Shown: positions 41,261 through 50,122 of the stretch, piece by piece
Layout of the letters: every line of letters starts with the position of its first letter
Position numbering within the stretch: position 1 is the first letter of the stretch
DNA from: Singulisphaera sp. GP187
GTDB taxonomy: Bacteria > Planctomycetota > Phycisphaerae > Phycisphaerales > SM1A02
DNA: 64,000 nt
Reading direction: 5' to 3'
Assembly (NCBI GenBank): GCA_945862215.1
Contig: CAMAXY010000003.1
Span: forward strand, 62,001 to 126,000
The notes under the pieces: model-generated
Databases searched by the model: none
Seen by the model: the letters and a program-made list of their open reading frames with translations, nothing else
Told to the model about the DNA's origin: nothing
Position numbers and translations under genes: made by a program

Positions 41261-41359
41261 GACGGTTGGACATTGTAGCACTCTCTGAATTTGATGAATT
41301 TTGCGGAATACTGTTGAAATATTTGGAATTATAAAAATAGTCGTTCGACGCCCTGGCCC

Positions 41360-41455
41360 CTGTTGAATGTGTGTTGAATGTGTGTTAACTGTGTTTCACT
41401 TTGTGTTAACTGTGTTTCACTTTGTGTTAACTGTGTATCACTTTGTGTTCAACAT
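41360..41455. repeat. 21-bp and 11-bp tandem repeats
   Basis: The 11-bp unit TGTTGAATGTG occurs twice from about 41361, then three copies of the 21-bp unit TGTGTTAACTGTGTTTCACT(T) at 41381-41401, 41402-41422 and 41423-41443 (one substitution in the third), with a partial fourth. It lies in the 305-bp gene-free stretch between tRNA-Leu and recA; I see no gene in that stretch. Confidence 0.92.
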
Positions 41456-41488
41456 GCGTCGACCGACTTCAAATTTCAACTGCGAGAT

Positions 41489-41505
41489 CTTGCCTCGGAG
41501 GCAAG
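41489..41505. terminator. Hairpin downstream of recA
   Basis: CTTGCCT-CGG-AGGCAAG, a perfect 7-bp stem with a 3-base loop, about 60 bp past the recA stop on the minus strand. No T-run follows on that strand, so termination is uncertain. Confidence 0.4.
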
Positions 41506-41565
41506 CACGTGTTCATGATGAACAACGCGAAGCCTCCGAAGCGAAATCTTCGATTTTCTACCGAA

Positions 41566-42984
41566 TCACTCCCCGCCACGAGGCGTTCGAGGTGTGATCG
41601 CCGCATCTGGATTGAGTGCACGCTTGGCAATGATCCCACTGCGAATCTCCGCCGCAAGATCGGGATTTTCGCGAATGAACTGCTTCGATGCTTCGCGACC
41701 TTGTCCCAAACGAACATCGCCATAGCTGAACCAAGATCCGGCCTTGTCGACAACTCCATGATTCACCGCGAGATCGATGAGATCTCCCGAGACGCTGATT
41801 CCTTCGTTGAACATAATGTCAAATTCTGCTTCACGGAATGGGGGTGCAATCTTGTTCTTAACCACCTTTGCGCGCACGCGATTTCCAACATTGTTCTCAC
41901 CATCTTTGATCGCGCCAATACGGCGAATATCGATGCGAATGGTCGAATAGAACTTGAGCGCGCGTCCACCCGTCGTTGTTTCGGGACTGCCGAACATCAC
42001 GCCAATCTTCTCGCGCAACTGATTGATGAAGATCACGATCACTTCGCTTTTGGCAATAGCACCAGTCAACTTTCGCATCGCCTGACTCATCAATCGAGCC
42101 TGCAATCCAACGTGACTATCACCCATTTCTCCTTCGATTTCCGCGCGTGGAATCAGCGCAGCAACCGAATCAATGACGATGACATCGACTGCATTTGATC
42201 GCACAAGAAGTTCACAGATTTCCAAAGCTTGTTCGCCAGTATCGGGTTGTGAAATGAGCATCTCCTCCAAATCAACTCCCAACCGCTTTGCCCACGATGG
42301 ATCGAGAGCGTGCTCGGCGTCAATGAATGCAGCGTTGCCACCATTCTTCTGCGCGTTGGCGATCACCGTCAGCGCGAGCGTGGTCTTTCCCGAAGATTCT
42401 GGGCCAAAGATTTCGACGATGCGTCCCTTTGGAAGTCCACGACCTCCCAGAGCGAGATCGAGACTCAATGTCCCAGTGCTGATGCCCTGGATGTCCGGAA
42501 GATTGTCGCCGACGAATCGCATGATCGATCCCTTGCCGAATGCCTTCTCGATCTGTCCCACTGCGGCTTCGAGTGCGCGCGTTCGACCAGCAGATTCTGC
42601 TGCGGTTGCTTTCGCAGCAGCTGCCGCCGCGGCTGTTTGCTTTGTATTCGCAGCCGGTCCAGTTGCATTCCCATTTGAATTTGCGTTCTTTGTTTCCATG
42701 GGTGTATTTGTATCTGAGCTCCTCCCTTCTGACTTGTCTGATTTTCCATCAGTGGGCTTTGCCGTGGCCGTGGCCGTGCCTGAAGTGGCTGTGGCTGAAG
42801 TGGCTGTGGCTGAAGTGGCTGTGCCTGAAGTGGCTGTGCCTGAAGTGGCTGTGGCTGAAGTAGCCGCAGCCGGCGTAGTGGTCACGGTCCTTGCCTGAGT
42901 CGTCGCAGATGCGGCGAGCGAAACAGTTGCTGGGTTAGAGGTGCTGACGGGGGACTTTGTTGCGATGCTTCCGTTTGAAATCAT
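41566..42984 (-). CDS. recA: Recombinase RecA with a repetitive N-terminal extension
   Basis: RecA catalyses strand exchange and induces the SOS response. The 472-aa protein has the core from about residue 137 ([19 protein letters not shown]), Walker [25 protein letters not shown], and the L2 loop region [20 protein letters not shown]. The first ~130 residues are Ala/Thr/Ser-rich with 5-residue repeats ([10 protein letters not shown]), absent from ordinary RecA. The ATG at 42984 has AAGGAA 8 nt upstream, whereas the internal ATG at 42699 (METKNANS) has no RBS, so the extension is probably translated. Confidence 0.9.
   Translation of the reverse strand: MISNGSIATKSPVSTSNPATVSLAASATTQARTVTTTPAAATSATATSGTATSGTATSATATSATATSGTATATAKPTDGKSDKSEGRSSDTNTPMETKNANSNGNATGPAANTKQTAAAAAAAKATAAESAGRTRALEAAVGQIEKAFGKGSIMRFVGDNLPDIQGISTGTLSLDLALGGRGLPKGRIVEIFGPESSGKTTLALTVIANAQKNGGNAAFIDAEHALDPSWAKRLGVDLEEMLISQPDTGEQALEICELLVRSNAVDVIVIDSVAALIPRAEIEGEMGDSHVGLQARLMSQAMRKLTGAIAKSEVIVIFINQLREKIGVMFGSPETTTGGRALKFYSTIRIDIRRIGAIKDGENNVGNRVRAKVVKNKIAPPFREAEFDIMFNEGISVSGDLIDLAVNHGVVDKAGSWFSYGDVRLGQGREASKQFIRENPDLAAEIRSGIIAKRALNPDAAITPRTPRGGE
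42781..42870. repeat. 15-bp minisatellite inside the recA 5' region
   Basis: Six in-frame 15-bp units of the type TGAAGTGGCTGTGGC (plus strand), at 42781, 42796, 42811, 42826, 42841 and a degenerate one at 42856, encode the Ala-Thr-Ser repeats of the RecA extension. Confidence 0.92.
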
Positions 42985-43009
42985 TTTGGATTCCTTTCCG
43001 CCTCTTTCA

Positions 43010-43028
43010 CTTATCCACGCTGGATAAG
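43010..43028. promoter_or_regulatory. Palindrome in the recA leader
   Basis: CTTATCCA-CGC-TGGATAAG, perfect 8-bp arms and 3-bp spacer, about 26 bp before the recA start. It contains a DnaA-box-like TTATCCACG and could be an SOS-type operator, a DnaA site or a leader hairpin. Confidence 0.45.
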
Positions 43029-43065
43029 CACTGATTGAGGCATCCTTGCTTCGTTTGGTGTTTGT

Positions 43066-43094
43066 ACGGTATAGATAGTATCGGTTGCTGTCAA
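43066..43094 (-). promoter_or_regulatory. Possible recA promoter
   Basis: On the minus strand, TTGACA (43094-43089) is followed after 17 bp by TACCGT (43071-43066) or after 15 bp by TATACC. This would put the palindrome at 43010-43028 in the transcribed leader. Confidence 0.4.
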
Positions 43095-43310
43095 GGTTTG
43101 TTCGGATTTTTTTAGGGTCTATTTATGCGATACCGTTCAACCAACACAATAACCACCCGCAGGCAAGCAAATCAATTCACTCCCTTTTTTCTTGTCCAAG
43201 CAGTCCGATAATAACTCAAAATCCAACCCAATTCCCCTTGTACGCTTTCACCATCGAAAAAATATTCATCTCGGTGAATCACCCATTGCAAAATCGAAAG
43301 CCAGAACACT

Positions 43311-43553
43311 ATGAATGATGCGAACGAACTCCCGCGCACCTGCGACCGATGCAAATCTTCCGAATTATTTACAACTCAAGCCAGCAGCGGCGGTGGCTAT
43401 GCGCCAAATTACTTGCCGCAACTTGGCACGAAATGGTTTTCCACTCCAAACTTCGATGTCGTCGTTTGCGAAAAGTGTGGACTGACACAATTTTTCACCC
43501 CCGCCGAAAATCGCGCAAAACTTTCCACGAGCAGTAAGTGGCGAAAACTTTGA
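43311..43553 (+). CDS. Small zinc-ribbon-like protein
   Basis: An 80-aa protein with two Cys pairs, CDRC near residue 11 and CEKC near residue 53, separated by a Gly/Pro-rich loop. This spacing suits one zinc-ribbon site. Aromatic residues FFTPAENRAKL follow the second knuckle. I do not recognise a family; such proteins are common as unannotated planctomycete genes. It is convergent with the UDP-glucuronate decarboxylase gene, 26 bp apart. Confidence 0.6.
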   Translation: MNDANELPRTCDRCKSSELFTTQASSGGGYAPNYLPQLGTKWFSTPNFDVVVCEKCGLTQFFTPAENRAKLSTSSKWRKL

Positions 43554-43579
43554 ATCCATAATTCGAATAAAACTTCGAA

Positions 43580-44551
43580 TCAATAATTTGGCGTTGGCGC
43601 TTTGAACTGAGACATATCAACGGAGCGAAACCAATCAATCGTTCGCTTCAATCCAACTTCCAGCGGAACCTTCGGCTCCCACTTCAGCACGCTGCGGGCA
43701 AAAGAAATATCCGGGCAACGCTGCTTGGGATCATCCTGCGGAAGAGGACGTGCAACTTCAATCTTCGCAGCACCTCCCACCAACCGCACAACATGTTCTG
43801 CCAATTGGCGAATTGTAAATTCCACGGGGTTACCAATATTCACTGGCCCTGTGAAATCATCTGAAGTATTCATGGCGCCCACCAGTCCGTCAATCAGATC
43901 GTCGACATAACAGAATGATCGACTCTGCTTGCCATCGCCATAAATTGTCAATGGCTCTCCCGCGACTGCTTGCCGAATGAAATTACTGACCACGCGCCCA
44001 TCGAATGGATGCATTCTCGGCCCGTATGTATTAAAAATTCGCACCACTTTGATGCGCATTTTGTGCACGCGGCGATAGTCGAACATCAGCGTTTCAGCGG
44101 CGCGCTTCCCTTCGTCATAGCACGATCGCGGACCGATCGGATTCACATTGCCGCGATAACTCTCGACCTGCGGGTGCACATCAGGATCGCCATAGACCTC
44201 GCTTGTCGACGCTTGCAGCACGCGCGCATTCAATCGCCTGCCCAATCCAAGCGCATGCATCGTTCCAAGCACGCTTGTCTTCATCGTCTTGATCGGGTTG
44301 TATTGATAGTGACCAGGCGCAGCTGGGCATGCAAGGTTGTAAATCTCATCGACCTCAAACTTGAATGGTTCGGTGACATCATGAAGAACGAAATGAAAGT
44401 TCGGCTTCTGCAACAAGTGCTCGATGTTCAATTTCTGGCTCGTAAAAAGGTTGTCCAAACAAACAACTTCATCCCCCTGCGCAACCAATCGATCGCACAA
44501 ATGCGAACCAAGAAAGCCTGCGCCACCTGTGACAAGAATTCGTTTGCTCAT
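43580..44551 (-). CDS. UDP-glucuronate decarboxylase (UDP-xylose synthase)
   Basis: NAD-dependent extended-SDR enzyme converting UDP-glucuronate to UDP-xylose for envelope sugars. The 323-aa protein has [14 protein letters not shown], the signature [46 protein letters not shown] (Tyr-x3-Lys) and [12 protein letters not shown]. The YNLACPAAP and D-E-G-K motifs are characteristic of the Uxs subfamily. The ATG at 44551 is used because TAGACT lies 9 nt upstream; a GTG at 44557 is possible. Divergent from anmK. Confidence 0.92.
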   Translation of the reverse strand: MSKRILVTGGAGFLGSHLCDRLVAQGDEVVCLDNLFTSQKLNIEHLLQKPNFHFVLHDVTEPFKFEVDEIYNLACPAAPGHYQYNPIKTMKTSVLGTMHALGLGRRLNARVLQASTSEVYGDPDVHPQVESYRGNVNPIGPRSCYDEGKRAAETLMFDYRRVHKMRIKVVRIFNTYGPRMHPFDGRVVSNFIRQAVAGEPLTIYGDGKQSRSFCYVDDLIDGLVGAMNTSDDFTGPVNIGNPVEFTIRQLAEHVVRLVGGAAKIEVARPLPQDDPKQRCPDISFARSVLKWEPKVPLEVGLKRTIDWFRSVDMSQFKAPTPNY

Positions 44552-44560
44552 TGGCACACA

Positions 44561-44566
44561 AGTCTA
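44561..44566 (-). promoter_or_regulatory. -10-like TAGACT 9 nt before the decarboxylase gene
   Basis: TAGACT on the minus strand ends 9 nt before the ATG at 44551; same hexamer and distance as at hflX. Confidence 0.45.
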
Positions 44567-44574
44567 GCAAATGC

Positions 44575-44580
44575 GATACT
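44575..44580 (+). promoter_or_regulatory. -10-like GATACT 9 nt before anmK
   Basis: GATACT ends 9 nt before the ATG at 44590; same as at tsaD. Confidence 0.45.
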
Positions 44581-44589
44581 GCCCCCCAC

Positions 44590-45777
44590 ATGTCTCCCCG
44601 ATCAAAAACGCGTTTGGTTTTCGCCGCCATGACTGGAACAAGTATCGACGGCATCGATACTGCTGCAGTTCGAATCTCTGGTCGCGGATTGAAAGCGCGT
44701 GCGACACTCCTGGGACAAGTCAGCGCACCTTTGGGCGAATTGACCGCGCGACTTCGCGCCGCACAAAGACAAGAACCGCTGACCGCTGGTGCATTCACTG
44801 CACTTGCAAGAGATTTGGCGCTCGCGCATTTGCCGCCGCTTCGCGAACTTACAAAGGTCCATGGCAAGCCAGATCTGATCGCGCTGCACGGTCAAACGCT
44901 CTTTCATAAACCCCCGCTTTCGCTGCAATTGATTGATGCATCAATTGTCGCACAAGATTTTGGTTGTGCCGTTGTCAGCAATCTTCGCGCTGCGGATCTT
45001 GCTGCGGGCGGACAAGGTGCGCCGATCACACCACTCTCGGACTGGATGATGTTTCGCTCGAAAGCATCATGCAGAGCTGTCGTCAATCTTGGTGGGTTTT
45101 CTAACGCGACCATTCTTCCCGCAGAACCACGCGCGACTGGCAATTCAGTTTTCAATCCTGCCGACAAACGCGCCGCATGGATTGATGGCATCCGCGGATT
45201 CGATCTCTGTTTATGCAATCAACTGCTCGATCATATTTCTCGAACGATGGCGAATATTCCATTTGATCAAGATGGACGGCTCGCACTTTCTGGTCGTGTG
45301 AATCCTTTGGCTCTCAAACCTCTGCACACTCTTCTCGATCAACAACGCAAATCAGGACGATCACTTGGAACAACAGACGAAATCGTGGCGCAAGCTTCAG
45401 CGCATCTTTCTGGTTTATCGCCTTCTGATGCGCTTGCAACCGCAGCGCAAGCAATCGCACAAGCTATCTCTCAGGCGATTGGCGAAACGATCCCCGCAAA
45501 TCAACGCACTTCCCGCGTGCTTGTGCTTTTCGCTGGAGGCGGAGTGCGAAATGCAGGGTTGATGAGTGCGATGCGCCTTGCCATAAAATCCGGCAGCTCT
45601 TGGAAGGGTTCAGTGCGAACAACCGACGAATATGGCGTGCCAAGCGATGCTCGAGAAACCACTGCCATGGCTCTTTTAGGGATCCTCGCAGCAGACGGAG
45701 TCTCCATCACACTGCCAGCGGTGACCGGCAGACAGGCGATCCGAGCCATTGATGGCGCTTTCTTGCTTGTTCCGTAA
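44590..45777 (+). CDS. anmK: Anhydro-N-acetylmuramic acid kinase
   Basis: Phosphorylates and opens 1,6-anhydro-MurNAc released during peptidoglycan recycling. The 395-aa ASKHA-fold protein has FAAMTGTSIDGIDTAAV at the N-terminus, IALHGQTLFHKP, VVNLGGFSNATIL and, near residue 320, VLFAGGGVRNAGLMSAM, followed by EYGVPSDARETTAMALLG. This is the AnmK signature set. The ATG at 44590 replaces a TTG at 44551 that would overlap the divergent gene. Its presence implies peptidoglycan turnover, in line with uppP at 55.8 kb. Confidence 0.93.
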   Translation: MSPRSKTRLVFAAMTGTSIDGIDTAAVRISGRGLKARATLLGQVSAPLGELTARLRAAQRQEPLTAGAFTALARDLALAHLPPLRELTKVHGKPDLIALHGQTLFHKPPLSLQLIDASIVAQDFGCAVVSNLRAADLAAGGQGAPITPLSDWMMFRSKASCRAVVNLGGFSNATILPAEPRATGNSVFNPADKRAAWIDGIRGFDLCLCNQLLDHISRTMANIPFDQDGRLALSGRVNPLALKPLHTLLDQQRKSGRSLGTTDEIVAQASAHLSGLSPSDALATAAQAIAQAISQAIGETIPANQRTSRVLVLFAGGGVRNAGLMSAMRLAIKSGSSWKGSVRTTDEYGVPSDARETTAMALLGILAADGVSITLPAVTGRQAIRAIDGAFLLVP

Positions 45778-45831
45778 AATCAATTCACTCAATCTTCACA
45801 CAAGTTCGATGCGTCGAAGTGTCGCAAACCT

Positions 45832-45837
45832 CATAAT
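45832..45837 (+). promoter_or_regulatory. -10-like CATAAT upstream of phoB
   Basis: CATAAT (five of six consensus bases) with no -35 at 16-18 bp, hinting at an activator-dependent promoter. AAGGA lies 9-10 nt before the phoB ATG at 45867. Confidence 0.35.
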
Positions 45838-45866
45838 GCCCCTCCACCCATGGAAGGATTGAATTG

Positions 45867-46580
45867 ATGATCAACACAAATAGAACTGCGCTTGTTGTAG
45901 AGGATGAACCGGAAATTGCTGATCTTGTGAAGTTTCATCTCGAGCGCGAAGGCGTTGATGTGACGATCACTCGATCCGGGCGACGCGCGCTCGAACTTGC
46001 ACGCAAATCGATTCCTGATTTGCTCGTACTTGATTTGATGTTGCCAGATCTTGACGGACTTGAAGTCTGTCGTCGACTGAAAGAAAACGACGAGACCAAA
46101 AAAATTCCAGTTGTCATGCTGACTGCGCGTGGAAGTGAAGCAGACATTGTTGCGGGAATTGAAATGGGCGCTGACGATTATGTCACCAAGCCATTCAGTC
46201 CACGCGTTTTAATGGCGCGCCTGCAAAATGCAATGCGAAAGCACGGCATTCCTGGAGTCGAACAACATGATGGCGTCTTGGTGCGTTGCGGCGGAAAGTT
46301 GACTATTGACAAAGAACGACACGTTGTGATTTGCAACGGAGAAACGATCTCGCTGACAATCACAGAATTTGAAATGCTCTTTATGCTTGCAAAGCGACCA
46401 GGATTTGTTCGCACGCGCGATCAAATTATCTCGACCGTGCATGGCCCACTGACCGTTCTGTCGCAGAGAACAATCGATGTCCACATCACTGCAATCCGCA
46501 GAAAAATGCAAGATTTGGGTGATTCCATCGAGACGGTGCGCGGCGTGGGCTATCGATTCTCTGATGGCGAAAAGGAATAG
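45867..46580 (+). CDS. phoB: Phosphate-regulon response regulator PhoB
   Basis: OmpR-type response regulator (237 aa). The receiver has ALVVEDEPEIADL (acidic pair), LLVLDLMLPDLDG with the phosphorylated Asp, VVMLTARG (Thr) and DDYVTKPFSP (Lys). The C-terminal winged helix ends RTIDVHITAIRRKM and VRGVGYRFSD. It is followed 44 bp later by phoR and then pst genes, which fixes its identity as PhoB/PhoP. The ATG at 45867 is preferred over TTG 45864 because AAGGA is suitably placed. Confidence 0.93.
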   Translation: MINTNRTALVVEDEPEIADLVKFHLEREGVDVTITRSGRRALELARKSIPDLLVLDLMLPDLDGLEVCRRLKENDETKKIPVVMLTARGSEADIVAGIEMGADDYVTKPFSPRVLMARLQNAMRKHGIPGVEQHDGVLVRCGGKLTIDKERHVVICNGETISLTITEFEMLFMLAKRPGFVRTRDQIISTVHGPLTVLSQRTIDVHITAIRRKMQDLGDSIETVRGVGYRFSDGEKE

Positions 46581-46624
46581 CCGCTCCCGACATCCCTCGC
46601 CAACGGATACCTTGGGACATACCA

Positions 46625-47998
46625 ATGGTTCCGCCGAATTCGATCTCCTTGCTTCGTTTGCTTCGTCTTTGTGCATCGATCATTTTTGTCGCATCAGCAA
46701 TTCTTGCACTTTGCGGGATCTCTGTCATTGCAAGCGTCATTGGCATGCTCACGATGGGTGTGATTTTGGCTCACGCAACGCAAACGATCAATCGCCACCG
46801 CGTGGATCAGATGTATGCACTGCTTGCGCGGATTGGTGATGGCGAACTTGGTGCCACGCTTGAAGATTCGGATGACGAATTGGTCTTGAGAATGCAGCGC
46901 GGAATCGCTCGCGCGCAGCGTGGTTATGCCGAAGCGCTTGCACGGGCGGAGATCGAACGCGACGAACTTCAAACTCTCCTTGGTGCAATTCAGACTGGCC
47001 TCATTTCGCTTGACGCTCAAATGCGCTTTCGAAGTGCGAACGAAGTTGCCGAAAAAATGCTGGGATTGGATTCGCGCGAATACCGCGGACGACTTCTGGC
47101 AGAGGTGATCCGCCAACCAGAATTGCTGCGATTTGCGGAAGAATCGCTCACTGGCAGCGTCGCTGCAACGCGTGAAATCAAACTCTCAGGTGGTTCCGTT
47201 GAATCCATTTTCGTCGCAGCAGATCCACTAAAAAACTCCTCAGGAGGGAACGACGGCCTCTTGTTAGCACTCGATGACGTCACCAAAATTCGGCGCTTAG
47301 AAAATGTGCGAACAGACTTTGCTGCAAATGTCTCGCATGAACTGCGCACGCCAATCACCAATATCAAGGGATATCTGGAGACTCTGATGCAAGTCGGATC
47401 GGAAGATCCCGTACAAGTCGCTCACTTTCTTGGCGTGATGCATCGAAATACGATCCGTCTTTCCACGCTTGTTGAGGACATTCTGCTTCTTGCGTTTTTG
47501 GATCAACCCAAAGCAATATCGCAATTGGAATTTGTCAGCATTGATGCACTCAGCGTGGTGCGTGATGCCACGGAACAAGTCGAAATTGTCTGCGCAGCAA
47601 AACAGATGGTGCTTGAAATCAAAATCAATCCAAATCTGTGCTTTGTTGTCAACGCGGGATTGATCTCCCAAGCACTTCTGAATCTGGTCTCAAACGCGCT
47701 CAAATATTCTCCGCCCAATACAAGGGTCACTATTTCTGCCCAACTCGAGGATGGTCACATCGAACTGCGCGTGAGTGATGAAGGACCTGGAATCGATGCT
47801 CTCCATCTCCCACGATTGTTTGAGCGTTTTTACAGAGTCGATACTGCTCGCAGTCGCGAACTCGGTGGCACAGGTCTTGGCCTTTCCATCGTCAAGCACA
47901 TCGCAATGATTCATGGGGGCTCCGTCAGCGTCAACTGCCCCAAAGAAGGCGGAACTGTGTTTTCGATGCGAATACCGCAGGTATCTGAAGAGGGATAG
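46625..47998 (+). CDS. phoR: Phosphate sensor histidine kinase PhoR
   Basis: Membrane-bound kinase of 457 aa partnering PhoB. Two transmembrane helices at residues ~8-50 (LCASIIFVASAILALCGI, SVIGMLTMGVILA), a PAS-like domain around 125-225 (LGAIQTGLISLDAQMRF), HisKA with FAANVSHELRTPITNIKGY, and HATPase_c with NLVSNALKYSPP, VSDEGPGID, GGTGLGLSIVKHI. There is no large periplasmic sensor domain, as in classic PhoR that senses via PstSCAB-PhoU. All partners follow directly. Confidence 0.94.
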   Translation: MVPPNSISLLRLLRLCASIIFVASAILALCGISVIASVIGMLTMGVILAHATQTINRHRVDQMYALLARIGDGELGATLEDSDDELVLRMQRGIARAQRGYAEALARAEIERDELQTLLGAIQTGLISLDAQMRFRSANEVAEKMLGLDSREYRGRLLAEVIRQPELLRFAEESLTGSVAATREIKLSGGSVESIFVAADPLKNSSGGNDGLLLALDDVTKIRRLENVRTDFAANVSHELRTPITNIKGYLETLMQVGSEDPVQVAHFLGVMHRNTIRLSTLVEDILLLAFLDQPKAISQLEFVSIDALSVVRDATEQVEIVCAAKQMVLEIKINPNLCFVVNAGLISQALLNLVSNALKYSPPNTRVTISAQLEDGHIELRVSDEGPGIDALHLPRLFERFYRVDTARSRELGGTGLGLSIVKHIAMIHGGSVSVNCPKEGGTVFSMRIPQVSEEG

Positions 47999-48014
47999 CG
48001 CCCACTTCACAGAT

Positions 48015-48048
48015 TCTGAACGCAATCTGAACATTCATCTCCGATACT
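48015..48048 (+). promoter_or_regulatory. Pho-box-like direct repeat and -10 of pstS
   Basis: TCTGAAC occurs at 48015-48021 and 48026-48032, an 11-bp period as in PhoB/PhoP boxes, and GATACT at 48043-48048 starts 10 bp after it, the usual Pho-box to -10 spacing. GATACT ends 7 nt before the ATG at 48056. Confidence 0.55.
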
Positions 48049-48055
48049 TCTACTC

Positions 48056-49096
48056 ATGCAACAGAACAATATGAAACACGACGCTCAACCCCGTTTACTC
48101 CGCACGCTTGCAAAGTGCTCAGCGTTCATTGTTCTCGCATCAACGGCATCAATTCTTGTCGCGGCGAATCAAGACGCGCCTGTAAATCTTGCTGCAATGA
48201 AGGGATCGATTCGAATCGACGGCTCCTCAACGGTTTATCCGATCACCGAAGCTGTCGCAGAAGAGTTTTCCAAAGTAGCACCAAAGGTCAATGTCACTGT
48301 TGGAATTTCAGGAACTGGCGGAGGCTTCAAACGATTCTGTGCTGGCGAAACTGCAATCTCAGATGCGTCGCGACCAATTACTCCAAGCGAAGTCGCACTC
48401 GCTGCCACAAATAAGATCGAGTTCATCGAGATACCGATTGCATACGACGCACTCTCGATCGTGGTCAATCCGAAAAACGATTGGATGAAGAGTGTCTCAG
48501 TGGCACAATTGAAACAAATTTATTCCACCGGCGGACCAAAAACTTGGAAGGAAATCGACCCAACGTGGCCCGACCGAGCCATGAAAATCTACTCTCCAGG
48601 AACAGATTCTGGAACTTTTGATTATTTCAAGGAAGCAATTGTCGGCAAAGAAGGCAAAGTTCGCTCAGATATAAGCGTCTCCGAAGATGACAATGTTCTT
48701 GTTCTGGGAGTCAGTGGCGACCAAGATGCAATTGGATTCTTTGGCCTTGCATACTTTGAGGAGAACAAAGACAAACTCCGCTCCGTGCCTGTGATCGGCG
48801 CATCTGGTTCGCCAGTTGCTGCTCAAACATCGACGGTCAACGATGGAACATATCCCCTCTCGCGCCCACTCTTTATTTATGTGAACTCGAAGAGCGCAAG
48901 CAAACCCGAAGTCGTCGCATTCATCGAGTTTTATCTCAACAAAGCTGATGCACTTATCGGCGAAGTGGGCTACGTCATCTTGCCTGCTGACATTCTCGCC
49001 AAGTCCAACGCAAACTGGAAAGCACGCCGACTCGGAACGCAGTTCGTCAAGGACGATAAAAAAGTCGATGGGTCGTTTTCAACAATCTATAAGTAA
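48056..49096 (+). CDS. pstS: Phosphate ABC transporter substrate-binding protein PstS
   Basis: Periplasmic phosphate-binding protein, 346 aa. A signal segment (AFIVLASTASILVAANQ) is followed by RIDGSSTVYPITEAVAEEF, the phosphate-binding loop, VTVGISGTGGGFKRFCAGE, and SPGTDSGTFDYFKEAI; this set matches the PstS branch with SGTxGGFxxFCxGE. Upstream Pho-box-like repeats suggest PhoB control. If the -10 is right, transcription begins at or near this ATG, and ATG 48071 (MKHDAQ) would be an alternative start. First gene of pstSCAB-phoU. Confidence 0.94.
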   Translation: MQQNNMKHDAQPRLLRTLAKCSAFIVLASTASILVAANQDAPVNLAAMKGSIRIDGSSTVYPITEAVAEEFSKVAPKVNVTVGISGTGGGFKRFCAGETAISDASRPITPSEVALAATNKIEFIEIPIAYDALSIVVNPKNDWMKSVSVAQLKQIYSTGGPKTWKEIDPTWPDRAMKIYSPGTDSGTFDYFKEAIVGKEGKVRSDISVSEDDNVLVLGVSGDQDAIGFFGLAYFEENKDKLRSVPVIGASGSPVAAQTSTVNDGTYPLSRPLFIYVNSKSASKPEVVAFIEFYLNKADALIGEVGYVILPADILAKSNANWKARRLGTQFVKDDKKVDGSFSTIYK

Positions 49097-49156
49097 TCAA
49101 ATTTTTCGAAGTATTCCAGGCATTTTGCCATCGGATACTCTTGGTGGCAATTCCAT

Positions 49157-50122
49157 ATGACCTCGATCGCAGCTCGAACCGCAGCAGAAATTTCCCAGCG
49201 CGGACGAATTCGCTCTGCTGCATTTCATGGTTTGTTTGAAGGCTCGATTAAAGTCATTTTGATCGCACTCACGCTTCTCAGCGTGCTGACAACAGTTGTA
49301 ATCATCGCCGTCTTGGTCAAAGAGAGCATTGGGTTTTTTACGATGGCGGATCATCCAGAGATTTCTCTCTGGAGTTTTTTCACTGGCACCGAATGGAGCC
49401 CACTCCTTGGAGCCAAGCCCCTCTTTGGTGTTCTGCCACTCATCTCTGGAACGCTCCTCGTCACGGCGATCGCTGGGATTTTCGCGATGCCTGTCGGACT
49501 ACTGACTGCGGTCTTTCTCAGTGAATATGCCTCGCCTCGAACACGATCAATTCTGAAATCCGTCCTCGAAGTTCTCGCCGGCGTGCCAACCGTCGTGTAT
49601 GGATTTTTCGCACTCACATTTATCACGCCATATCTCTTGCAACCACTTTCATCATCTTTCGGCACATATAACGCGATGGGCGCAGGCATCGCAGTTGGCA
49701 TAATGATTCTGCCGATCGTCTGCTCACTCTCCGAAGACGCGCTGCGCGCTGTCCCGCAATCTCTGCGAGATGGTGCCTATGCGCTTGGCGCGACAAAGTT
49801 TGATGTCACGGCGAAAGTTGTGATTCCCGCAGGACTTTCTGGCGTCGTCGCAGCATTTCTTCTTGCGTTGACACGCGCAATCGGCGAGACCATGATCGTC
49901 GCTCTTGCTGCGGGCGGCTTGGCGCAATTGACCGTGAATCCAAGTCAACAAGTGCAGACAATGACTGCGTACATGGTGCAGATTTTCCTTGGTGATGCGC
50001 CTGCAGCCGGAGTCGAATATCGATCAAGTTATGCCGTCGCATTCACGCTGTTTCTGATCACCTTCATCATGACGTGGACGGGCGCGATCATCTTGAAGCG
50101 ATATCGCGAGGAATACGAATGA
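49157..50122 (+). CDS. pstC: Phosphate ABC transporter permease PstC
   Basis: Inner-membrane permease, 321 aa, with about six transmembrane helices. The first is IKVILIALTLLSVLTTVVII; the EAA loop is EDALRAVPQSLRDGAYALGATKFD, split by the conserved Gly, contacting PstB. SGTLLVTAIAGIFAMPVGL matches PstC. The start at 49157 is 60 bp after pstS. It overlaps pstA by 4 bp (ATGA). Confidence 0.93.
   Translation: MTSIAARTAAEISQRGRIRSAAFHGLFEGSIKVILIALTLLSVLTTVVIIAVLVKESIGFFTMADHPEISLWSFFTGTEWSPLLGAKPLFGVLPLISGTLLVTAIAGIFAMPVGLLTAVFLSEYASPRTRSILKSVLEVLAGVPTVVYGFFALTFITPYLLQPLSSSFGTYNAMGAGIAVGIMILPIVCSLSEDALRAVPQSLRDGAYALGATKFDVTAKVVIPAGLSGVVAAFLLALTRAIGETMIVALAAGGLAQLTVNPSQQVQTMTAYMVQIFLGDAPAAGVEYRSSYAVAFTLFLITFIMTWTGAIILKRYREEYE

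Noticed and set aside
41360-41455. Tandem 21-bp repeats considered as a CRISPR array
   Set aside because: Units are directly adjacent with no unique spacers, and no cas genes are present.
42173-42898. 241-codon plus-strand frame rich in Val/Ala/Glu opposite recA
   Set aside because: It is the antisense reading of the repetitive recA 5' region; its repeats reflect the 15-bp DNA unit.
43010-43028. Assigning the recA palindrome as a LexA box
   Set aside because: It fits neither the CTGT-N8-ACAG nor the GAAC-N4-GTTC consensus; left as an unassigned palindrome.
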